A stretch of 64,000 nucleotides of DNA from Branchiostoma belcheri (taxonomy: Eukaryota; Chordata; Leptocardii; Amphioxiformes; Branchiostomatidae): NCBI RefSeq assembly GCF_001625305.1, contig NW_017804464.1, positions 5,041,269 to 5,105,268 of the forward strand, in the 5' to 3' direction. Below, one piece after another: positions 48,301-60,300 of this stretch (its first letter is position 1; the number at the start of each line of letters is the position of its first letter). Both the position numbers and the translations under genes were made by a program. The notes below the pieces were generated by a model. The model was not told the DNA's origin, ran no database searches, and worked only from the letters and a program-made list of their open reading frames with translations.

Positions 48301-51300
48301 TTCAGTTGTGGATAGTACTGTTGTCGACTCAACTGTTGTGAGAGGATGTTGTGTTGTGGTAAATGCCGTAGTAGTCGGTTCCTCTGTATTCATCACCGTG
48401 TGGACGACTGTAGATGACGGTTTAGTGGTAACTACAGTCGTGGTTTGCTCTTCAGTTGTCGAAAGTAAGGATGTCGGTTTGAAGGTAGTGAAAGGCTGTT
48501 CTGTTGTGGGAGTTGCTGTCGACCCCTGCATAGTAGATGATGATTGTGTGGTTGATTCCACTGTCGAAATTCCGTCCGACGTAGTCGGTTCTTCTGTATT
48601 AAGTACGGTTGTGTCAGCGTCTGTAGTTAACGATTCAGTGGTTGTCCCAGCCGTGGTTTGCTCTTCAGTTGTAGATACTGCTGTTGTGGTTTCAAACGTA
48701 GTGAAAGGCTGTTCTGTTGTGGGATTCGCTGTCGGACCTTGCACGGTAGATGATGACTGTGTGGATGTCCCCACTGTTGAAACTCGGTCCGAAGTAGTCG
48801 GTTCTTCTGTACTAAGTACTGTCGTGTCAGAGTCTGTAGTTGACGGCTCAGTGGTTGTCACAGGTACTGTTTGTTCTTCAGTTGTGGATAGTACTGTTGT
48901 CGACTTAACTGTTGTAAGAGGATGTTGTGTTGTGGTAAATGCCGTAGTAGTCGGTTCCTCTGTATTTAAAACCGTGTGGACGATTGTAGATGACGGTTTT
49001 GTGGTAATCACAGCCGTAGTTTTCTCTTCAGTTGTCGAAAGTAAGGATGTCGGTTCAAAGGTAGTGGAAGAATGCTCCGTAGTGGGACTTGCAGTCGACC
49101 CTTGCACAGTAGATAATGACTGTGTGGATGATCCCACTGTTGAAACTCCGGCAGAAGTAGTCGGTTCTTCTGTACTAAGTACGGTTGTGTCAAAGTCTGT
49201 AGTTGACGATTCAGTGGTTGTTACAGCCGTCGTTTGCCCTTCAGTTGTAGATACTGCTGTTGTAGTTTCAAAAGTACTGAAAGGCTGTTCTGTTGTGGGA
49301 TTCGCTGTCGGACCCTGCACAGTAGATAATGACTGTGTGGATGATTGTACTGTAGAAACTCGGTCCGAATTAGTCGGTTCTACTGTACTAAGCACGGTTG
49401 TGTCAGAGGCTGTAGTTGACGAGCCAGTGGTTGTCGCAGCCGTCGTTTGCTCTTCAGTTGTAGATACGGTCGTTGTAGTCGGTTCTTCTGTACTAAGCAC
49501 CGTCGTGTCAAAGTCTGTAGTTGACGGCTCAGTGGTTGCCACAGCTACTGTTTGTTCTTCAGTTGTGGATAGTACTGTTGTCGACTCAACTGTTGTGAGA
49601 GGATGTTCTGTTGTGGGAAATGCCGTAGTAGTCGGTTCCTCTGTATTCATCAACGTGTAGACGACTGTAGATGACGGTTTAGTGGTAACTACAGTCGTGG
49701 TTTGCTCTTCAGTTGTCGAAAGTAAGGATGTCGGTTTGAAGGTAGTGAAAGGCTGTTCTGTGCTGGGAGTTGCTGATGACCCCTGCACAGTAGATAATGA
49801 CTGTGTGGATGATCCCACTGTTGAAACTCCGGCAGAAGTAGTCGGTTCTTCTGTACTAAGTACGGTTGTGTCAAAGTCTGTAGTTGACGATTCAGTGGTT
49901 GTTACAACCGTCGTTTGTCCTTCATTTGAAGATACTGCTGTTGTAGTTTCAAACGTAGTGAAAGGCTGTTCTGTGGTGGGATTCGCTGTCGACCCCAGCA
50001 CAGTAGATAATGACTGTGTGGATGATTCCACTGTTGAAACTTGGTCCGAAGTAGTCGGTTCTTCTGTACTAAGAACGGTTGTGTCAGTGTCTGTAGTTAA
50101 CGATTCATTGGTTGTCCCAGCCGTCGTTTGCTCTTCAGTTGTAGATACGGCTGTTGTAGTTTCAAAAGTACTGAAAGGCTGTTCTGTTGTGGGATTCGCT
50201 GTCCGACCCTGCACAGTAGATAATGACTGTGTGGATGATTCCACTGTTGAAACTCCGTCCGAAGTAGTCGGTTCTTCTGTACTAAGTACGGTTGTGTCAG
50301 AGTCCGTAGTTGACGATTCAGTGGCTGTTTCAGCCGTTGTTTGGTCTTCAGTTGTGAATGATGTTGTTTTAAACGTCCTGGAAGGACGTACGGTTGTGGG
50401 AAACTCCGTCGACGCCTGTACTGTATATGGTGACCCTGTGGATTGCCTCACTGTTGAAACTCCGTCCGAAGTAGTCGTGTCAGCGTCTGTAGTTGATGGT
50501 TCAGTGGTTGACACAGCCGTCGTTTGCTCTTCAGTTGTGGATGATTTCGTTGTTGTTTCAAAAGTAGTGAAAAGATGCTCTGTTGTGGGAAATGCCGTCG
50601 TTATCTGCACAGTAGATAATGACTTTGTGGATGATTCCACTGTTGAAAGTCGGTCCGAAGTAGTCGGTTCTTCAGTACTACGCACCGTCGTGTCAGCGTG
50701 AATAGTTGATGATTCTGTGGTACTCAAAGAAGGCGTTTGCTCTTCAGTTGTGGATACTGCTGTTGTCGTTTCAAAAGTAGTGAAAAGATGTTCTGTTGTT
50801 GGAATTGCAGTGGACATCTCCAAAGTTGAAACTCTATTTGAAGTACTCGGTTCTTCTGTATTTATCACCGTCGTGTCAGAGTCTGTAGTGGACGGTTTTG
50901 TGCTAATCAGAGCTGTCGTTTGCTCTTCAGTTGTGGATGAATCTGTTGAAGATTGTGTTGACAATGCTGAAGTTCCGTGAGATGTAATTTCTGTTGTCAG
51001 TCCCGTCGTTGTGTCATAAATAGTTGATGGTTGGATTGTAGATACAGCAGCAGTAGTAGACTGCCCTATTGTTGTACTAGTGACCTGATCTGTGACTAGG
51101 GATGTTGTAATGTCTGTTGTCAGTCCCGTCGTTGTTGTCAGTCCCGTCGTTGTGTCATAAATAGTTGATGGTTTGATTGTAGATACAGCAGCAGTAGTAG
51201 ACTGCCCTATGGTTGTAGTAGTGAGCTTATATGTGACTTGGGAAACGTATTCACGATTGCTAAGAATTAGAGCATAAATCATCATAACACAAAAATTGAA

Positions 51301-54300
51301 AACAGTAAATCAAGTATCGTTGAACATAGGTAGATCTTTGTCGACTCACGTTTAGTTACTGGATGTTAATGTTAATGATGATGATGAATGTTAATGTTAA
51401 TCTTACCTTCTCTCGTTGGCTCCAGTGTTGTTGGAAGTACTGGACTTGTACCATAAGTAGTTTCCTCATTGGTTGCTCTGCTTTTTGACTCCTCGGTCTT
51501 CTCAAAAATTGTAGGAATTACCGTCGTTCCCATCACTGTAGACTCCTCTGTATCTCCCATATTTTGAGTCTTGGCTTCCACAAAGCGAGACTCAGTTACA
51601 ACATCGTTTGTGGTTGACGAACTAGTTCTTTGGTCTGTATTTGTGGCCCTATCTGTACTTTGAGGTATGGTTGTTGCAAACGTCCTTCCCACGCCGTCAA
51701 ACGCTGTTGACAAATCATTCATCGTTTGCAAAGATTCCAACAATGTTTGTCTGGACCTCGTTGTAGAAAATGATGATGTTGTAGTTCGTTCACTTTCTTC
51801 AACAACTGCATTGAATGCACTAGTCTGACTAGATGAGTATGTCACATCCGTGCTGCTTTGCAGACGGTTTTGTGTACTTTTTGATTCTGCCAATGTTTCT
51901 GTTGGTGACGACAGAGTTTGTATTCTCATTGTTGTAGGCGCTGTGTCTGTGCTTTCTTCTTCATACTCGTCGTTTCTTTTTAGTCTGAGAAGACTCTGCA
52001 ACTCTTGCCTCATTGTCAGTTCGCTTGGTTCTGTGTGGTGACTTTGCCCAGACTGGGCGGTGCGACCTAAACATGAAAATAAGTTAGTAAATTAATAAAT
52101 GGAAGATTTCGAGACAAGAATGCATGGCAACAGGAATGCTGAGATATTAGACTCCTTGGAATTGTTTTGGGGTTTTCGTGAATATGTATTGGAACTGTGG
52201 AAGGGGCTGTATTATGCAATATCATCGGCCGGATATTACACAACTGAATTTCTACATACCCCCCATCCGGTGTTTTGACCTCGTGAAACGTAATTCAAGA
52301 CAACAATGAAAAGAACAGGCAGCTATAATGGTACATGATACTTATTTCTGAAAAGCTTTCGTTATTTTTGGAATTGTTTTTTTAAACCATACCTCATCAC
52401 AAGAATGGGGAATTTGTGTGATCAACAGAAGAAATGTCCAGAATATGCATGATGTACAAAATGACTAATAAACTGGTGGACGTCCCAACTACTAAGTACC
52501 TAATACCAGCCAAGAAGAGAACAAGACATTGCCATGCCTTCAAGTACCAGTAGAGTTATCAACCACGGATTGAGGCGTTCAAGAATTCATTTTTTTCTAG
52601 AACTATCGCAGAGTGGAACTCCTGTCATCAAGTACTGTAGGGGCATTGTCATTAGATAGCTTTCAACAATGTCTAGAGTTAGATGTTCAAAGGTTAGGTG
52701 TAACAAGTCGATCGGTGTAATGTAGCCAGCTGCCGCCACGCCGCGGGCCTGCGAAGCTGGTGTGTTACGCCAAAAGGCGGTTATACCGGCTATACAGATA
52801 CATATGTAGAACAGACACCTGTTCTGTATGTCAGTATCGCAGCGGGGGACAGGTCAATCTAATTATCTAATTATGTCCCATTGTTGCTCCAGATCGTGGA
52901 ATGATTATTACAAAGCGGCTGTTTGAAGTTTGAATGTTTGTCCTGTACACGAACGCCAAAGTTTTTTTGTTGTTACTTTTAGCAAGAGGACAAGGCTTGC
53001 TATTATATATTGTACTTTATGTACTACACATATTAAACAGTGCAGCGTATTTCATAACCTAAGAGAAAAGAGCCCCACTATTACTGGCCATACATATTCT
53101 GACTTGGTCTGACGTAAATGCCCAGAGGCAATACGTTTTACATAAATCTAATGACAGAAAGTAGCCATCTTGGGGAGGGGGGCAAATATAGTTGACTTTC
53201 GAGGACTGCAAATTTGGTCTGAACTACTTTTCTTCACTAAAGGCTTATTTTACCGTATTTTAGACATTCCAAACATTGCTGTATGTGCTATTTTGGTATC
53301 TGCTATTTTGATGTCTTGACCCAAAGGACAATAATAGCATGCATCAAAATAGCAGATAGACGACAGTTAAAATAATTAGCTGTTTTGTAATACCTAGATT
53401 AAAAAATGACAAATTTTGTAATACCTAGATTTAAAAATGACATAAATTCTGTAATACCTAGATTTGAAAATGACATAAATTATTGTTGCGGCAAAAAAAT
53501 CACTGAGCTCGTAACGTTTAACTTTGTATGGTGAGTATGACCTCACTGTTGTCAAATCGTTCCCCTTGAATGGATAACACTTTGCACCATAGAGTTAATC
53601 TCCGAGACGATGATGTAAGAGTTCAACCTAGTGTTTTACACTTGTTTTCAGTACATTTAGTACGTCTATCTACCACTGCACCTTTCAAACTGTTACTTTT
53701 CTCTTAGGCTCTTCCTAGAAGGAGGTGCGGCAAAAATTGATAAATTTAGAGACTAAAAAAGGCTACAAAAGACCCATAAAACACAGCCGAATGGGCCGAT
53801 GTGTCTGCTTGGAGACTATCTTCAACGGTGAGAAATATCACAGGACGCAAAAAAAAAAATCACTGAAAGAGCCCAAATTAAGAAACTACGACTAAGCTGT
53901 TTGAGTTTTTAGAAAATAACTTAACATTTGTGTTTAGCGGTTGGGGGTGCTCGTTTCGGTTTCCTTGTAATTGTCACTAACCGCGTAAGGCCTTACACTA
54001 ATACCACACCTTATACAACATCTGGATTACATCCTATCCTTTATAGGCCACAGCAAGTAAATTTTATGGATGACATTCTCCGCGGACCCCAAATCTAATG
54101 CGCGTGGGCGAAAAAAACAAGGTGGGCCGAAAAAACAAGGTTCCTACATTTTAAAATTTTGACTCAATCATTGTACAAATGGTTTTTATTCCGTAGGGAC
54201 ATCACACATACACAGCCACCATCACATATCACTGCATCAAAGTAAGAAACAAAACATTAAATCAGAGCCTTTTGTTGTCTCCTCTCTTTATTGTTATCTG

Positions 54301-57300
54301 CCATCCACCTTCCGGCATGGCAGCAGACATCTTTGTCCATTTTTGGCATGTTGACCACTGTCAGAAGGGAACATAAATTTCTTGTTGTTTTTTTCCCAAA
54401 ATCAAGCGAAAATTAATGCGCGTGTCGATGCCATCCATTAAGATTACTTGCTGTGGCCTAATTAACACTAACCGCGTAAGGCCTTACACTTATATCACAC
54501 CTTACATTAGCCTCTACCAGGCTTGGGGAGGCGGCTAGAAAGAGTAGATCTAGAAATCGGCCAAATAGAGAGATAAGCATGCCAAGGCGAACTGTTCTCT
54601 CAACGGACAAACTCCCTTGGCATGCTTATCTCTCCATTTGGCCGATTTCTACTCTTTCCAGCCGCTTCCCCAAGCCTGGTAGAGGCTAACCTTACATAAC
54701 GTCTGTGATACTAGTACATCCTGCCCTCACCAGCTGTTGTGTAATTCCAGAGAGGTGACAACCACTCACATTACCACGTCTACCGGAGAAAACACCGGCT
54801 TATTTTCACCCAGCCAGTGGTTATCTCTAAAAGCCGTGCTTTAGTTCTAGCTTGCATACTTTTCATGTAGGGCATGATGGTGTCTAACGTAAGAGATTAG
54901 TTTTGAATGAGCAAGCTAATGTACCCCTCTCACGCGAAATAATTACCATCCTACAAACTAGTACGAAAAAACAGGCTAGGGTAGCCAATCAATATGAAAG
55001 AATGTCTAGAGTTTCGGGGAATGCCGTAAGATGGTTTGACTTCAGAAGAACTTTAGAAGACTTTAGAATAACTCCTACTGGCCACGCTGTCTTCATTTAA
55101 CAGATGAAATCATTATTTACGGATTTGTAAAGGAAGCGTAAAGATATAAAAAATGTTTACGTCGTATTTAAGCACACTGAAAGGTGATGAAAAGGCGGAA
55201 TTTGCCTTTCAGCAGCCTTTACGAAGTCGTAAAGTCTACTGAAATATTTTCTCACCTTAATACTTCTTTACATATTGCGGAAAGTTTGCTTAAATGCCTG
55301 TTTTCGTGCTGTGATTTAGACAAGCAAAACTGATCCGAACGTGTGAATAAGATATGTGGAAATTCATAAATCATTACTAATTATATGCAATGTAAGTGAT
55401 CACAGAGCGTATGTGATATGCAAGTGACTGAAGTTTCAAGACTTCTCCAAGTCAATGGTTTTACATAAAAAAAGATGTTGTTCTTTCGTCCAGGGCTCTC
55501 TCATCGCCTTTAGGCCACCATTCACTAGAAGACATTGCAGAATTCTAGAAATGTGTAGCATTATCATGACTCGGTCAAGCAGATAATGACAGGTCAAACA
55601 GTTTTCAGTTCACATCTTTTCTTGTGTATCAGTCATGTAGATGCTCACTTCACTCCTTAAATGAAAAGCTTAGACATGCCAAATTAATGATCCATTCCTC
55701 AACGTAACTTCTTGAACACCTGGAAATCTGAAGTGTGCATTCCTGATCAAAGATTAGGCCACAGCAAGTAATTTTTATGGATGCGAGCATTAATTTTCGC
55801 CTGATTTTGAAAAAAACAAACAAGAAATTTTGTTGCCTTCTGACATGCCTAAAATGGGCAAAGATATCTGTTGTCATGCCGGAAGGTGGGTGATAGATGA
55901 ATATGAAGAGAGGAGACAAGACAAGGCTCTGATTTATTGTTTTGTCTTTTACTTTGATGCAGTCAGGTATTTCATTCCTTTTATGTGATGTTAACGTTCC
56001 CACTGAATCAAAATCATTTGTACAATGATTAAAAACTTTTCTTTTTCACTGTATATGTCATGGCGACAAATGGATGTTGTAATAGTTCGCAATGAACTTA
56101 GCACAATATAGGTACTAGTATCGTATGTTGTTTAACAAGGTTTATGATGTCAAAATTTGAAAATGAAGGAATCTTGTTTTTTTAGGCCGCCATGTTTTGT
56201 TTTTGCCCTATTGCATTAGATTTGGAGTCTGCGAAGGATGTCATCCATAAAATTTACTTGCTGTGGCCCAACCAATAATGCGTTATTGTATTCTTCAAGG
56301 TATGAAGTCTTTCATGCTAACATGTCAAATGTGAGGTAGTTTGTTTTGTATCTTGCTAATGGCTCAATAGCAATGTAATCAGTGTCAGATGAAATTCTTT
56401 CTGACACCCGTACCTTTCAAAACATTTTTTCTTGTTTCTTTGGTCACAATCCACAACTTAACGTTTGCTTCGGGTTATCACGTACTAAAACAGTACTATT
56501 GAAAGCATATTACCAGCACAATGGTGTGTATCAGATCGTAATCACGCCACAGTGCAGACAACATTTAGACACTGAGCTATGGCGCTGGCTGTGTTGGGGG
56601 TTTCAACGCAGATGGACTTAACTTGTTATAACCTGCGTGTACAGTTTTGTTTTCGGCAGTAACCCCTCCCCACTCGTACATCAATGTTTCAAACACATAC
56701 GAACACATAAAAACACACAGAAACGAACACACCCAAAACAATACATCCGCGCCTTAGACTTAGGCTCCATTCCCACTAGGGCCGGATCGAGCCGGCTTCG
56801 AGCTGGATCGAGCCGGATCGAAGCCCGAGCAAAGCGAATCAATTCGGCTCGATTCTCGGACAATTTTACTCTAATGAAAATGGAGCCATAACACTACAAC
56901 CAACCCCCCTTCAAATGTATATAACACTCATCGAGTTAGCTCCTAGCATAAATAGTTCTGTCATTAGTATAGCCACACGGTCGCTAGAGGCTAAACATAG
57001 TAAAGCTAGCCTGTAGGGTATACGTTCCTCTTAAACAAAAGAAATGGGTTAGCCTTCTATTCAAACTGCCTGACCCTGTAATTATGAGCGGAGCTCACGT
57101 AGCTTGTGTGAGTGGTTGCGTCAACAATGATGTCAGACAAGTCATAATTCACACCGACTTGTCAGCCAACTAAGGGACACAAGGACTGTCAAGCGACTAT
57201 TTTAGGGCAACCAAACGTCTTTCGTGACAATCGTACGCGTTTTGGAAAACTTAGGCCAGAGCAAATAATTTTTATGGATGTCATCTACGCGCATAAATTT

Positions 57301-60300
57301 TCCTACATTTTTTTTCTACATTTCCTACATTTTCAAATTTTGACTCAATCATTGTACAAATGGTTTTTATTCAATGGGAACATCACATATACACAGCCAC
57401 CATCACATATCACTGCATCAAAGTAAGAAACGAAACATTAAATCAGAGCCTTGTCTTGTCTCCACTCTCCATATCTTATCTACCATCCGCCTTCCGGCAT
57501 GGCAGCAGGCATCTTTGCCCATTTCCGGCATGGTGACCACTGTCAGAAGGCAACAAAATTTCTTTTTTTTTTCCCCAAATCATTTCCCAAAATTAATGCG
57601 CAGCAAAATTACTTGTTGTGGCCTAAGGGTTAGGTTTAAAGATGTATATATCATTTCATTGACACATTGACATCTCACCTTTTGCGTGTTGAATGTATGT
57701 AGGCCACTGCCTCAGGGGTTGCCCTAATGCGCTATTCTTCCGCCAAAATGTTCATGACTTACTTGTGAGACGGAAGAATTGTGGAACACGGTTTTTGAAC
57801 TAACTCAACCTAACTAGAAAATCAGACCAAAAACGAACAGACTTGAAACAAGGCCTTGCTTGAACCATATGCTACTCTCCAAGCAGAGGTTGTGGGGGAA
57901 TGATCATCGTTACCTTTTTATATATGACCGTTTTTTTTGTCGCTACCCCCACCGTCGGTGGCCGGTGACCTTCTCGATACCACCTTCTCTGGCTAATGGA
58001 TACTGCCTGGCCAATTTGATACTGTCTTTTTCCACCAAAAGGGATCTGCCTAGAGATTACCATATGCCAATTTCGCTCTTGCGTATGTACATTGTACCAT
58101 GCCATGTACGTGAAAAATATGTTTGTTTATACGTTTATTAGGACTTTTAAGTATCTATATTTTGTCTGACCATATACTTTCTCGCCTCATGACCTCAATA
58201 AAAAGCAATCTGCATGCCGATTTCTCATAAATAAACTTAGTTAAACTTTTGTAATACCTTGTCAGATAACATTTTATTTTCAAAATACTTCTAGAACGAG
58301 AATTTTCGCTATTTTCAGATAAAAACCATGAGCGCGGTTACACTCTTCACAGCATTTCGTGTCATCGGATTTTAAACAGGCTGTTACAGAACTAACCATC
58401 GAGAGATCTGAGCAGCCTTTTCGGTAGACAACTTGGTTTTTCTCACTTTAACTTGTCAAGAATGAATGAAGACCTTTATTGCACATTTTGCCACACTTGG
58501 CTAAGTCGGGTCACAACAAAACAAGATGAACGGATACAGTTAACAGATACAAAAGTATAACTAAGTATCGTTATAAAAATTCAACTTCTCGTTTTTCAGA
58601 AATAAGGGAACAGATTGGTGGTTTGTCTAGTTGTTGAATGCTATCACTTGGCTAAGTACAGGAGGAGACAGTTAATAGATACAAAAGTATAACTAACTAT
58701 CGTTATAAAAATTCAACTTCTCGTTTTTTCAGATATTGTAGAAACAAAGGAACAGATATGTTTTTAGATGGGTGGCTTGTCTAGTTGTTGAATGCTATCA
58801 CTTGGCTAAGTACAGGACACACCAAAACAAGATGAACGGAGACAGCCAACAGATACAAAAGTATAACTAACTATCGTTATAAAAATTCAACTTCTCGTTT
58901 TTCAGAAATAAAGGAACAGATATGTTTTTCGATGGGTGGTTTGTCTAGTTGTTTGCGACATGACCCTTAGTCTATCAGGATGTATGGGAATTTAGAGTGG
59001 GTACACTTGATGTTTTGAACACACCATTTCCTCGAAAATTCCAAACATTAATGATCAATTTCCAAACTTTGTACCACTAAATACGAAAAAGAAGAAACCA
59101 CATGCTCGTCCTCCGATATTGTTCTAAACACGGTGAATGTATGTTTATAAAACGACCTACGAACTTCATACAAAAGACACTGCATATGTTTATCCAAACA
59201 TTCGAATCACGATAAAATGGCGAAAGAAAAAAGGGCCTAAACATCGATACATCAAGTTAACAGCTTTTCGGTAGACAATTGGGTTTCGCTCGACGTTGTC
59301 AAGAATGCCTTTATTTTGCAATTGTATCACGATCGTATGGTCACTGTGACATAACCCTTAGTCTATCAGGATGTATGGGAATTTAGAGTGGGTACACTTG
59401 ATGTTTTGAACACACCATTTCCTCGAAAATTCAAAACATTAATAATCAATTTCGACACTTTGTGCCACTAAATACGAAAAAGGAGAACCACATGCTCACC
59501 CTCCGATTTTGTTCTAAACACGGTGAATGTATGTTTATAGAACGACCTACTAACTTCATACAAAAGACACTGCATATGTTTATCCAAACATTCGAATCAC
59601 GATAAAATGGCGAAAGAAAAAACGGGACCTAAACATCGATACATCAAGTTAACAGCTTTTCGATAGACAACTGGGCTTTGCTCGACGTTGTCAAGAATGC
59701 CTTTATTTTGCAATTGTATCACGATCGTATGGTCACTGTGACATAACCCTTAGTCTATCAGGATGTATGGGAATATAGAGTGGGTACACTTGATGTTTTG
59801 AACACACCATTTCCTCGAAAAATCCTAACATTAATGATCAATGTTCACACTTTGTGCCACTAAATACGAAAAAGAAGAAACCACATGCTCACCCTCCGAT
59901 ATTGTTCTAAACACGGTGAATGTATGTTTATAAAACGACCTACACACTTCATACAAAATACACTGCATATGTTTATCCAAACATTCGGATCACGATAAAA
60001 TGGCGAAAGAAAAGAGGCCTAAAATCTATACATCAAGTTATCAGCCTTTCGGTAGACAACTGGGTTTTGCTCGACGTTGTCAAGAATGCCCTTATTTTGC
60101 AATTGTATCACGATCGTATGGTCACTGTGATATAACCCTTAGTCTATCAGGATGTATGGGAATTTAGAGTGGGTACACTTGATGTTTTAAACACACCATT
60201 TCCTCGAAAATTCAAAACATTAATGATCAATTTCCACACTTTGTGCCACTAAATACGAAAAAGAAGAAACCACATGCTCACCCTCCAATGGTTTTAAACA

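Noticed and set aside
47300..49660. Plus-strand open frame of 786 codons rich in Val/Ser/Asp
   Set aside because: Antisense of the 71-residue mucin units; the same artefact recurs at 23985-25334, 30925-31923 and 38845-40350.
51240..51285. Alternative start codon [12 protein letters not shown] or acceptor TTCTTAG|C for exon 3
   Set aside because: The sequence is intronic and matches the intron before exon 4; the TTCTTAG acceptor gives the wrong phase and an early stop.
54903..55100. 65-codon open frame in intron 1
   Set aside because: No family resemblance, no splice or start context; probably chance.
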